This document shows positions 47,491 through 55,026 of a stretch of DNA of 64,000 bases, one piece after another (the stretch's first letter is position 1; the number at the start of each line of letters is the position of its first letter). The position numbers and the translations under genes were made by a program. The notes under the pieces are model-generated. The model was not told where the DNA came from. It did no database searches and worked only from the letters and a program-made list of their open reading frames with translations. Location: positions 1,426,001 to 1,490,000 of the forward strand of contig CAXXPD010000003.1 in the NCBI GenBank assembly GCA_963666415.2. Reading direction: 5' to 3'. Source of the stretch: Bin87 sp963666415 (lineage in GTDB: Bacteria > Chloroflexota > Dehalococcoidia > Lucifugimonadales > UBA3495).

Positions 47491-48452
47491 ATGGGGCAAG
47501 AAGGAATCTACGTAGGCATTGACGTCGCAAAGGCCAAGGTGGACGTTGCCGTCCGGCCCACGGGCGAGAGATGGGAGGTTCCCCGCGACGAAGCAGGAAT
47601 CCCGCAGTTGGTTTCCGAGATGAAGACCCTCGGACCGTCATTGGTGCTGCTGGAGGCTCGGGCGGCCTGGAACTACCGCTGGTGGCTGCTCTGGCCGCCG
47701 AGGCACTGCCGGTGGTCGTCGTCAACCCGCGCCAGGTGCGGGACTTCGCCAGGGCTACTGGGAAGTTGGCCAAGACCGACGCCCTGGACGCCGCCGTGCT
47801 GGCCCACTTTGCTGAGGCGATCCAGCCCCCCGTGCGTCCTCTGCGCGACGCCGAAACCCAGGAGCTCAACTCCCTCACTGCCCGGAGGCAGCAGGTGATG
47901 ACGATGCTGGTCTCGGAGAAGAACCGCCTCGGCGCCGCCACCAGCGCCGTCCTTCCCCGCATTGCGGCCCACATCACCTGGTTGGAGCAGGATCTAAACG
48001 ACCTTGACCAAGGCCTGCGACCGATGCTCCGGCAGAGTCCGGTGTGGCGGGAGAAGGACGACCTCCTGCGCACCGTTCCCGGCGTGGGTGAGCAACTCTC
48101 CCTCACGCTGCTGGCCAACCTGCCCGAGTTGGGCACCCTTGACCGTCGTCAGATCGCCGCACTGGTGGGCGTGGCTCCCTTCAACCGCGACCGCGGCGCC
48201 ATGCGGGGCAAACGGCACGTCTGGGGCGGACGCTCCCGGGTCCGAGCTGTCTTGTACATGGGGACGCTGGCTGCCACTCGCTTCAATCCCGTCATCCGGG
48301 ACTTCTACCAGCGGCTGCTGGCCGCCGGTAAGCCGAAGAAGCTGGCTCTGGTCGCTTGCATGCGCAAGCTGCTCGTCATCCTCAACGCCATGCTCAAGCA
48401 GCGCTCATCCTGGAGGGACATCACTCCGGCAATCGTCGTTACTTCCTCTTGA
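47491..48452 (+). pseudogene. IS110-family transposase, frameshifted
   Basis: The N-terminal frame (ATG 47491: MGQEGIYVGIDVAKAKVDVA) gives the RuvC-like DEDD start and LVLLEA. The frame must then shift: GGLELPLVAALAAEALPVVV, VNPRQVRDFARATGKLAKTD and ALDAAVLAHFAE continue in another frame, ending with the transposase_20 domain (LLRTVPGVGEQLSLTLLANL then LPELGTLDRRQIAALVGVAP) and KLALVACMRKLLVILNAMLK. One base is missing between GAGGCT and CGGGCGG near 47658-47661. Restored length is about 320 residues. IS110 enzymes are RNA-guided DEDD recombinases. As sequenced, this copy is inactive. Confidence 0.85.
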
Positions 48453-48505
48453 CATCAAACACAGTTGCTGAACAGTTACGCGTCCACAAGCGTAACCGCT
48501 TGATC

Positions 48506-48636
48506 TGTCACTGCGAGGAGCGCCCGCTCATCCCGAGCTCGTCGAGGGACGTGGCAACCTCGATGATGTTGAACCTACGTCGACGAACCGCCGTTGCTAC
48601 TGGGACGGGATTGCCATGCCACGCTCGCAATGACAA
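48506..48636. repeat. Small inverted-repeat (MITE/REP-like) element
   Basis: TGTCACTGCGAGGAGCG (48506-48522) is matched at the other end by ACGCTCGCAATGACA (48621-48635), whose complement TGTCATTGCGAGCGT resembles the start. This TGTCATTGCGAG theme is a widespread short bacterial repeat. It lies between the IS110 element and the mutase gene and has no coding capacity. Confidence 0.6.
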
Positions 48637-48737
48637 ATTGGGTACGCATAAGGCCGGGCGTCCGGTCAATGGCTGCTGGGTGGTAAAATGGCGATGGAAA
48701 ATGAGGCCGGCTCAATCGGCCCGGAGGGTTGAATCTT

Positions 48738-50399
48738 ATGGCGGATAGCAAGCAGGAATGGCGGGATTCCACTCTTTCGCGAGTTACTTCGCGTTTCCCG
48801 GAACGGCGGGAGTCCTTCGAGACTGACTCGGGTATTGCGTTGGACACCGTTTACACTCCGGAGGACGGCGCGAATAAAACCACCGATTATCGGGAAACAA
48901 TCGGCTATCCGGGCGAATTCCCGTACACCCGTGGCGTGCAGCCCAATATGTACCGAGGCCGTATCTGGACGATGCGCCAGTACGCCGGCTACGCCACCGC
49001 GGCCGCCACCAATGAACGGTACCGCTACCTGCTGGACAACGGACAGACCGGCTTGTCAGTCGCCTTTGACCTGCCTACGCAAATCGGTTACGACAGCGAC
49101 CATGCTTTGGCAGAGGGTGAAGTCGGCAAGGTTGGTGTGCCCATCTGCTCGCTTTCCGACATGGAAACCCTGTTCGCTGGCATCCCGCTAGACAAGGTCA
49201 GCACGTCCATGACCATCAATGCCACTGCATCGGTGCTGCTGTGCATGTACATCGCAGCCGGCAAGCGGCAGGGCGTGAGCGCGGAACAGCTCAGCGGGAC
49301 ACTGCAAAACGACATCCTGAAGGAATACATCGCCCGTGGCACTTACGCCTACCCACCGCGCCCCTCGATGCGCCTGGTGGTGGATGTGTTCAAGTATTGC
49401 GCCGCGAATGTGCCACGCTGGAATACCATCAGCATCAGCGGCTACCATATGCGAGAAGCGGGAGCCACCGCCACGCAGGAGCTGGCGTTCACTTTCGCCA
49501 ACGCAATCGCGTACGTTCAGGCTGCGGTGGACGCTGGGCTGGCGGTGGACGACTTCGCTCCTCGGCTGTCCTTCTTCTTTGTGGCGCAGAACAATCTTTT
49601 CGAGGAAGTAGCCAAGTTCCGGGCGGCGCGGCGTCTGTGGGCGCGCATTATGCGAAACCGTTTCGGCGCCACCGACCCGCGCTCAATGATGCTGCGTTTC
49701 CATACGCAAACCGCCGGTGTTACGTTGACGGCGCAGCAGCCGGATAACAACGTGATACGCAGCACCGTGCAGGCTCTGGCGGCGGTATTGGGCGGCACCC
49801 AGTCCCTGCACGTCAATTCAAAGGACGAAGCTTTAAGCCTGCCCAGCGAAGAATCGGCGCAGCTATCATTGCGTACCCAGCAGATTCTGGCCCACGAAAG
49901 CGGCGCCGCCGACGTGGTGGACCCGCTGGGAGGCTCGTGGTACGTCGAAGACCTGACCGACAAATTGGAAGCCGGAGTGCTGGAATATATCGAACGCATC
50001 GACCAGATGGGCGGTGCGGTAGCCGCCATCGAGGATGGGTTCCAGGTACGGGAGATCGGCGAAGCCGCGTTCCGCCACCAACGGAGTATTGACGATGGTG
50101 ATCGCACGGTCGTTGGGGTGAATCAGTACGTTACCGAATCGCCACCCATTTCCGGGTTGCTGCGGGTGGATGCCGAAGCCGCGGCGGATCAAATTCAGCG
50201 TTTGAAATCGTTGCGTCGCGAACGTGACAACATGGCCGTGCAGATTAGTCTGGCACGTTTGGCGGATGCCGCGCGAAGCGCAGAGGCCAACACCATCCCA
50301 CTGATGATGGAATGCGTCGAAAAATACGCCACCCTCGGCGAGATTTGCGAGGTGTTGCGCCGGGTATTCGGTGAATACGAACCGGTAGCAGGGCTATAA
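48738..50399 (+). CDS. mcmA1: Methylmalonyl-CoA mutase, large (substrate-binding) subunit
   Basis: ATG 48738 (MADSKQEWRDSTLSRVTSRF) has GGAGGG ten bases upstream; it is preferred over the in-frame TTG at 48729. The 553-residue protein has TPEDGANKTTDYRETIGYPG, GEFPYTRGVQPNMYRGRIWT, MRQYAGYATAAATNERYRYL and GLSVAFDLPTQIGYDSDHAL, the substrate and radical-handling core, then ISISGYHMREAGATATQELA. It stops before any cobalamin-binding domain. That domain is encoded separately at 62646, so the enzyme is of the split type. It interconverts methylmalonyl-CoA and succinyl-CoA. Acyl-CoA dehydrogenase and epimerase genes follow. Confidence 0.93.
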   Translation: MADSKQEWRDSTLSRVTSRFPERRESFETDSGIALDTVYTPEDGANKTTDYRETIGYPGEFPYTRGVQPNMYRGRIWTMRQYAGYATAAATNERYRYLLDNGQTGLSVAFDLPTQIGYDSDHALAEGEVGKVGVPICSLSDMETLFAGIPLDKVSTSMTINATASVLLCMYIAAGKRQGVSAEQLSGTLQNDILKEYIARGTYAYPPRPSMRLVVDVFKYCAANVPRWNTISISGYHMREAGATATQELAFTFANAIAYVQAAVDAGLAVDDFAPRLSFFFVAQNNLFEEVAKFRAARRLWARIMRNRFGATDPRSMMLRFHTQTAGVTLTAQQPDNNVIRSTVQALAAVLGGTQSLHVNSKDEALSLPSEESAQLSLRTQQILAHESGAADVVDPLGGSWYVEDLTDKLEAGVLEYIERIDQMGGAVAAIEDGFQVREIGEAAFRHQRSIDDGDRTVVGVNQYVTESPPISGLLRVDAEAAADQIQRLKSLRRERDNMAVQISLARLADAARSAEANTIPLMMECVEKYATLGEICEVLRRVFGEYEPVAGL

Positions 50400-50498
50400 T
50401 AAACTGGTTCGCCGGCCTACTCCGATGCCTTTACAGGATAAAGTTGCCGGCGGCCGTGGGGATGCTAGGCTGAAGCCATCACAACACGGAGGATTGCC

Positions 50499-51653
50499 GT
50501 GATTGACTTTATGTTGAACGAAGAAGAACGGATGCTGCAAAACCTGGTGCGGGACTTCGCCGAACGAGAGGTGATGCCTCGCAGCGCCGAGTTGGATGAG
50601 AAGGCAGAATTCTCCTGGGACAACTGGCACGGCATGGCTCGACTGGGGTTGCCGGGGATCGGTGTTGACCCAGCCTACGGGGGCAGCGGAGGCGGGTTCA
50701 GACAGTCGTCCATTGCAATCTCAGAGATGGCGAGGGTCGACGCCGCGACCAGCGTAACCCTCGCGGCCCATCTCGGACTTGGCGTTGAGACCATCGCCAG
50801 ATTCGGCAATGAAGAGCAGAAACAGCAGTACATTCCATCGCTGGCATCTGGCAAGGGTATTGCGGCGTGGGCGCTCACGGAACCCGGCAGCGGCTCTGAT
50901 GCCGCCGCGATGGCAACCACCGCCACCAAACGCAACGGGTCGTGGGTGCTCAATGGATCCAAGCAGTTCATCACCAACGCTGAGGTGGCGGAAACGCTCA
51001 TCGTGTTCGCTAACCAGGACCGTTCTGCCGGCTACCGCGGGGTTTGTGCCTTCATCGTCCCAGCCGGCACACCCGGAATGGCGATCAACCCACAGCACAA
51101 CAAGATGGGCATTCGGGCATCCAGCACCTGCGAGATCGTATTCGACGATGCCGAGATTCCCTACGAAAATGTAATTGGCGAACCGGGCATGGGGTTCCGC
51201 TACGCCATGGACATTCTGGATTCGAGCCGCATATCCATTGCCGCCCAGTGCGTTGGCATCGGCCAGGCAGCGCTGGAAGAAGCCGTGCGGTATTCCCAGC
51301 TTCGGGAAACGTTCGGCAAGCCACTGGCACATCACCAGGCCATCCAGTTCAAGCTGGCGGATATGGCGACCGCCGTCCATTCTGCCCGGGTTGCCACGAT
51401 GCACGCCGCCACATTGCGTGACCAGGGCTTGCCCTTCATCAACGAGGCGTGCATGGCCAAGCTCATTGCCTCGGAAATGTGCAATGCGGCCACTTACGAA
51501 GCGATGCAGATCCACGGCGGCATTGGGTTCTTCAAGGAATCGAGGGTTGAACGGCTGTTCCGGGACGCCCGAGTTACGACGATTTACGAAGGAACCTCGG
51601 AAGTGCAGCGGATGATTATCGCCCGGCAGGTGCTGGCGCAATATCCGGTCTAA
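50499..51653 (+). CDS. Acyl-CoA dehydrogenase
   Basis: The gene starts at GTG 50499, with GGAGG at 50488-50492. The 384-residue flavoprotein has MARVDAATSVTLAAHLGLGV, AWALTEPGSGSDAAAMATTA, NGSKQFITNAEVAETLIVFA, MGIRASSTCEIVFDDAEIPY and QIHGGIGFFKESRVERLFRD, then ARVTTIYEGTSEVQRMIIAR. The catalytic base of this family is the Glu of YEGTSEVQ, which is present. It oxidises an acyl-CoA, passing electrons to ETF. Chain length is unclear; short-chain or branched substrates fit the neighbouring methylmalonyl genes. There is a 99-base gap after the mutase gene. Confidence 0.92.
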   Translation: MIDFMLNEEERMLQNLVRDFAEREVMPRSAELDEKAEFSWDNWHGMARLGLPGIGVDPAYGGSGGGFRQSSIAISEMARVDAATSVTLAAHLGLGVETIARFGNEEQKQQYIPSLASGKGIAAWALTEPGSGSDAAAMATTATKRNGSWVLNGSKQFITNAEVAETLIVFANQDRSAGYRGVCAFIVPAGTPGMAINPQHNKMGIRASSTCEIVFDDAEIPYENVIGEPGMGFRYAMDILDSSRISIAAQCVGIGQAALEEAVRYSQLRETFGKPLAHHQAIQFKLADMATAVHSARVATMHAATLRDQGLPFINEACMAKLIASEMCNAATYEAMQIHGGIGFFKESRVERLFRDARVTTIYEGTSEVQRMIIARQVLAQYPV

Positions 51654-51683
51654 TTGAGTAGAAAATTCCACAACGCTAAAGTC

Positions 51684-51706
51684 CCCTCTCCCTTGATGGG
51701 AGAGGG
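51684..51706. repeat. CCCTCTCCC/GGGAGAGGG hairpin repeat
   Basis: CCCTCTCCC (51684-51692) and GGGAGAGGG (51698-51706) form a perfect 9-bp stem with TTGAT loop, followed by CTAGGGTGAGGG. This is a widely dispersed bacterial repeat. It lies between the acyl-CoA dehydrogenase and epimerase genes and may act as a transcript-end structure. Confidence 0.7.
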
Positions 51707-51729
51707 CTAGGGTGAGGGTGAAAGCTTCA

Positions 51730-52140
51730 ATGGCCGAAGTGTGCGCGGTGAACTATGTCGACCACGTTGGCGTTGCGGTGAACGATATCAGCGCCGCGCT
51801 GGATTTCTTTGCAACCAATTTCGGTACCCCCGACGCCGAAGTGGTTGAAATGGCTGATCAAGGTGTGCGGGCGTGTCTAATCGAGGTTGGCCAAACCCGC
51901 ATCGAGTTGCTGCAGCCACTGTCTCCCGAGAGCGCGGTCGGTCGTTTCATCGAACGGCGCGGTGAAGGATTGCACCACCTGGCATTGAACGTCGACGACA
52001 TAGCCGGGAAGCTCAAAATTCTGTCGGCTAACGGCCTTGCCCTTATCGACAACGAACCGAGGCACGGGTTGTCGGGTACCATCGGTTTCGTGCACCCACG
52101 TTCGGTATTCGGCGTACTCACCGAGTTGGTCGAGAACTAG
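51730..52140 (+). CDS. mce: Methylmalonyl-CoA epimerase
   Basis: ATG 51730 (MAEVCAVNYVDHVGVAVNDI) gives 136 residues; a GTG at 51712 is in frame but falls in the repeat-derived sequence, so it is less likely. The glyoxalase-fold motifs are DHVGVAVNDISAALDFF (first metal histidine), RIELLQPLSPESAVGRFIER, GEGLHHLALNVDDI (second histidine) and GTIGFVHPRSVFGVLTELVE (final histidine region and glutamate). It interconverts the (S) and (R) forms of methylmalonyl-CoA, which the mutase requires. Clustering with the mutase and an acyl-CoA dehydrogenase supports a methylmalonyl-CoA route. Confidence 0.93.
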   Translation: MAEVCAVNYVDHVGVAVNDISAALDFFATNFGTPDAEVVEMADQGVRACLIEVGQTRIELLQPLSPESAVGRFIERRGEGLHHLALNVDDIAGKLKILSANGLALIDNEPRHGLSGTIGFVHPRSVFGVLTELVEN

Positions 52141-52170
52141 AGCGGTTCAACGAACACCGGAGGTTCGACC

Positions 52171-53187
52171 ATGCCGGTGCATGTGGTGTATGGCGATACG
52201 TTCCTGGTAACGCAGCAGGTGCGCAGACTCCGGGAAGAGTCCGGCGCTGACGACCTGATGGACTCTAATCGGCAGCGGGTAATCGCGGCGCAGGCCCAAC
52301 CCCCTGAAGTTCTGTCGATGTGCTACTCGCTGCCGTTTCTGGAGCCCACGCGCCTCGTGGAGATTGAGGGCGCAGTTGCTACCCAGGAACCGGCGGCCGG
52401 GGGTCGGGCTGGCTCCGGTTCCCGTTCCCGCAGCAATCGACGCGGGGGTGGCGGCTCCGGGGGATGGATGCAACTTGCGGAAGCCATCCCGCAATTGCCA
52501 GACAGCACGCTGCTGATCTTCATTGATGGCGCTATCTCGGCTCGCAACCCGATGCTCCTCGCGTTGGCGGAACAGTCTACGGTGCATCACCAAACTGCTC
52601 CGGCGGGGTCGGAACTGGACCGGTGGGTGAAGCGAAACGCCGAGGATAAGGGCGGTTCCATATCTCCGCCTGCGATCAGGGCGATTTCGGAGATGGTGGG
52701 CAGCGATTTGTGGACCCTGGATCGGGAACTCGACAAACTGGCCTTGTATGCCACCGGTCGCGAGATCAACGAGGAGGACGTGCGGGCGTTGGTCTCATAC
52801 GCGCAGGAAACCAACATCTTCGCTGCGGTGGACGCCATCGTCGATGGACACCCTGGGGAAGCGCTGCGCCTGCTAACCCAGCTGATATCCGAAGGCCGCG
52901 AACCTCAGTACCTGATTGCCATGATCGAGCGGCAGTTACGGTTGATGGCGCTGGCCCGAGACCTGAGCGACCGTGCCGTTGCTCCGTCGGAGATGGGTCG
53001 ACGCATGGGCACCAACTCCGATTTTGTAATCCGCAAAACGCTGGGTCAGGCGCGTCGCACGTCGATGGCCAATATTAGCCGGATGTACCAGCGGGTATTG
53101 AGAAGCGACCTGGACATCAAAACCGGCCGGCTGGAACCAGCGGTGTCGTTGGAGCTGCTGGTGGCCGACCTGGTATCCGCTCGATAA
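52171..53187 (+). CDS. holA: DNA polymerase III delta subunit
   Basis: The 338-residue HolA has the delta-subunit layout: N-terminal VVYGDTFLVTQQVRRLREES, the clamp-loader AAA-like middle with STLLIFIDGAISARNPMLLA and ELDRWVKRNAEDKG, then DLWTLDRELDKLALYATGRE and TNIFAAVDAIVDGHPGEALR, and C-terminal LLTQLISEGREPQYLIAMIE. A low-complexity insertion rich in Gly, Ser and Arg (around residues 72-95) departs from the usual sequence. Delta opens the sliding clamp in the replicative clamp loader. The ATG at 52171 has GGAGG ten bases upstream. It converges with the dppD-like gene at 53201. Confidence 0.9.
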   Translation: MPVHVVYGDTFLVTQQVRRLREESGADDLMDSNRQRVIAAQAQPPEVLSMCYSLPFLEPTRLVEIEGAVATQEPAAGGRAGSGSRSRSNRRGGGGSGGWMQLAEAIPQLPDSTLLIFIDGAISARNPMLLALAEQSTVHHQTAPAGSELDRWVKRNAEDKGGSISPPAIRAISEMVGSDLWTLDRELDKLALYATGREINEEDVRALVSYAQETNIFAAVDAIVDGHPGEALRLLTQLISEGREPQYLIAMIERQLRLMALARDLSDRAVAPSEMGRRMGTNSDFVIRKTLGQARRTSMANISRMYQRVLRSDLDIKTGRLEPAVSLELLVADLVSAR

Positions 53188-53200
53188 CGCCGCTGATGGG

Positions 53201-54187
53201 TTAGTGCTGGACTGCTGGATAGGTAACGGGGTTGTAACAGGCCGTGAGATGACCGGCGGTCAATTCCTCCAGCGGCGGCGGAGCGTGCACGCGACACTGC
53301 CCCAGCGCCTTGGGGCAACGCGGCAGGAATGGGCATTGATCAGCCGGGTTCATCAAATCTGGCGGCGTGCCGCGCAACGCGTTCAGGCGGCGCCCGGCGG
53401 AATCCAGGCGCGGCAGGGTTTGCAGCAACGACCAGGTGTACGGATGGCGCGGCTGTTGGAATATGGGCAGGAGTTCGGCGTATTCCATCAAAAACCCGGC
53501 GTACATCACTCCCACCCGTCGCGCCATGTGAGCCACCACACCCATGTCGTGCGTGATGAGCAGAATTGCCGATTTGGAATCGCGGCTCAGCTCTTTCAAC
53601 CGTTCCAGGATTTCAGCCTGCAATGTGACATCGACGCTGGATGTTACCTCGTCGGCGATAAGCAGCCGGGGTCGCATGACCAAAGCCATCGCCAGCATCA
53701 CCCGTTGACACTGGCCGCCGCTCAGCGTGAACGGGTAGGCGCCCATAATTCGTTTCGGGTCCGGTACGCCCAGCTCACGCAGCATTTCCTGGCACACGGC
53801 GGCGGCGGCGCGGCGATTCAGCTGCGAGTGGGTGACTATGACTTCCGTCAGTTGTGCACCGATGGTCTGCACGGGGTTGAGGGCGGATTGAGCGTCCTGA
53901 AAAACCAGCGACATCGTTTTGCCGCGCAACAGGCGCATTTGCTCGTCGGTTGCCGTCACCAGATCTACGCCGTCGAACAGGATTTTGCCGCTGGTGATGG
54001 CGGCGTTGTCGGGTAGCAAGCCCATGACGGCAAGCGCCAGCGCACTCTTGCCGGCGCCGCTTTCACCGACTATGCAAAATATCTCCTCCTCTTCCTGGGA
54101 GAAGGACACACCGTTCACCGCGTGTACGGTTCCATTGGGCACCCGGAACTCGACGCGCAAGTCCTCGACTTGTAGTACCGGCGACAT
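53201..54187 (-). CDS. Lone DppD/OppD-type ABC transporter ATP-binding protein
   Basis: The 328-residue protein has Walker A GESGAGKSALALAVM, Q-loop FQDAQSALNPVQTIG and signature LSGGQCQRVMLAMAL (a Cys where Arg/Lys is common). Walker B is LLIADEVTSSVD, where DEPTTALD is normal. The switch region is LLITHDMGVVAHM, and the C-terminal oligopeptide domain has CPFLPRCPKALGQC. It would energise a peptide or nickel-type transporter. No permease or binding-protein gene is adjacent. It starts two bases before the PHP gene ends, so it is in the fabD-ftsK minus-strand run. Its changed Walker B proline and isolation make a different or reduced role possible. Confidence 0.85.
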   Translation of the reverse strand: MSPVLQVEDLRVEFRVPNGTVHAVNGVSFSQEEEEIFCIVGESGAGKSALALAVMGLLPDNAAITSGKILFDGVDLVTATDEQMRLLRGKTMSLVFQDAQSALNPVQTIGAQLTEVIVTHSQLNRRAAAAVCQEMLRELGVPDPKRIMGAYPFTLSGGQCQRVMLAMALVMRPRLLIADEVTSSVDVTLQAEILERLKELSRDSKSAILLITHDMGVVAHMARRVGVMYAGFLMEYAELLPIFQQPRHPYTWSLLQTLPRLDSAGRRLNALRGTPPDLMNPADQCPFLPRCPKALGQCRVHAPPPLEELTAGHLTACYNPVTYPAVQH

Positions 54188-54189
54188 GG

Positions 54190-54861
54190 TTAGTGCACCG
54201 AAATGGATGCCCTGGCGGACGAGGTCGTGAGGTCGACGGGTTCCATTCGACCCGCCTTGACCTCGGAGATAAAGTCCTCCAGCGACGCGATGGGCCGATG
54301 GAACAGAGTTGCCGCGGTGCCAATCTGGTGGAGCCGATGCGCGTCGCTACCGCCGGTGCCGGGTAACCCGAGTTGATTGCGAAGGTCGGCGGCAAACTGG
54401 TTCTCGTCCTCTGCGCCGCGGCCGTTGCGCGATTCCACCGCGTCAAAATGTTTCATATGCGGGTCGGACAGGGCGCGTTCCAGCATTTCAGCTCGAAGTT
54501 CCGGATCCTGACCGGGTTCAGACAGGTAGCGGCGACGGTATGGGTGGGCGGCAATCATGGCAGCGCCCAGGCTATCGGCTTCCGCGCGCAGAAAGGATGG
54601 CTTGTGCATTCCAAAGCGGTAGCGTTGCAGTCCAAAGACCAGCACATGACCGGCGTCGGTGTTTATCTCGGCGCCGGGCAACACCAGGATGCCGTGTCGA
54701 CGACTGAGCGTGGCGGCGCAGTCCAACGGCCAGAAATCATCGTGCTCGGTGAGACATATCCCGTCAAGGCCGGCGATACGCCCCGCGTCCAACAGTTCGT
54801 CGACGGACATGAAACTGTCGTCGGACCTGGGGTAGGTATGAGCGTGTAAATCAATCAGCAA
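54190..54861 (-). CDS. PHP-domain metal-dependent phosphoesterase
   Basis: The 223-residue protein matches the PHP fold: MLIDLHAHTYPRSDDSFMSV (first metal histidines), GLDGICLTEHDDFWPL, VLPGAEINTDAGHVLVFGLQ, MIAAHPYRRRY and GTGGSDAHRLHQIGTAATLF. The histidine and aspartate pattern predicts a trinuclear metal site. Relatives include histidinol phosphatase, PolX/DnaE PHP domains and RNase-AM (Trpase); the substrate here is not certain, though the short stand-alone form and SDAH motif favour a nucleoside phosphate or oligoribonucleotide substrate. It is followed directly by the dppD-like gene, with a two-base gap. Confidence 0.83.
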   Translation of the reverse strand: MLIDLHAHTYPRSDDSFMSVDELLDAGRIAGLDGICLTEHDDFWPLDCAATLSRRHGILVLPGAEINTDAGHVLVFGLQRYRFGMHKPSFLRAEADSLGAAMIAAHPYRRRYLSEPGQDPELRAEMLERALSDPHMKHFDAVESRNGRGAEDENQFAADLRNQLGLPGTGGSDAHRLHQIGTAATLFHRPIASLEDFISEVKAGRMEPVDLTTSSARASISVH

Positions 54862-54875
54862 TGCGGCTCCGGTAC

Positions 54876-54981
54876 GGGTAACGCAATGGCATCATACCAC
54901 CGATAGCAACGACTATCACACGGCAACGACTGGCACACGGTAGCGGAGCGCGAACCGCAATGACCGGCTATTGCGTTACCC
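54876..54981. repeat. Inverted repeat (106 bp) between PHP and ftsK genes
   Basis: GGGTAACGCAATGGC (54876-54890) is matched at 54966-54981 by GGCTATTGCGTTACCC, complementary at nearly every position with one or two differences. The intervening 75 bases contain further short repeats (CACACGGCAACGACTGGCAC, ACACGGTAGCGG). There is no coding capacity. It may be a small non-autonomous element or an RNA hairpin. Confidence 0.6.
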
Positions 54982-55026
54982 GACTTGAAACGGGCATCGC
55001 CACAAAACCCGGACTGGAAAGCCTCG

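Larger units (their letters stand above)
47193..48479 (+). mobile_element. IS110-transposase element with IS66-like ends and 8-bp direct repeat
   Basis: The termini GTAACTGTTCA (47193-47203) and its complement TGAACAGTTAC (48469-48479) match exactly over 11 bases. The immediately flanking 8 bp are GCGTCCAC at 47185-47192 and GCGTCCAC at 48480-48487. Length is 1,287 bp. The transposase inside is IS110 type, but a GTAA-C terminus with an 8-bp duplication is the pattern of IS66; the true IS66 element at 9583 has GTAACAGTTCA ends. IS110 elements usually make no duplication. The element separates divergent yvcK and mutase genes. Confidence 0.8.

Noticed and set aside
53204..54016. 270-codon open frame opposite the dppD-like gene
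   Set aside because: Antisense to a conserved ATPase gene; no similarity recognised.
54862..55026. Possible tRNA or small RNA gene
   Set aside because: No cloverleaf with matching arms; the segment is better described as an inverted repeat.
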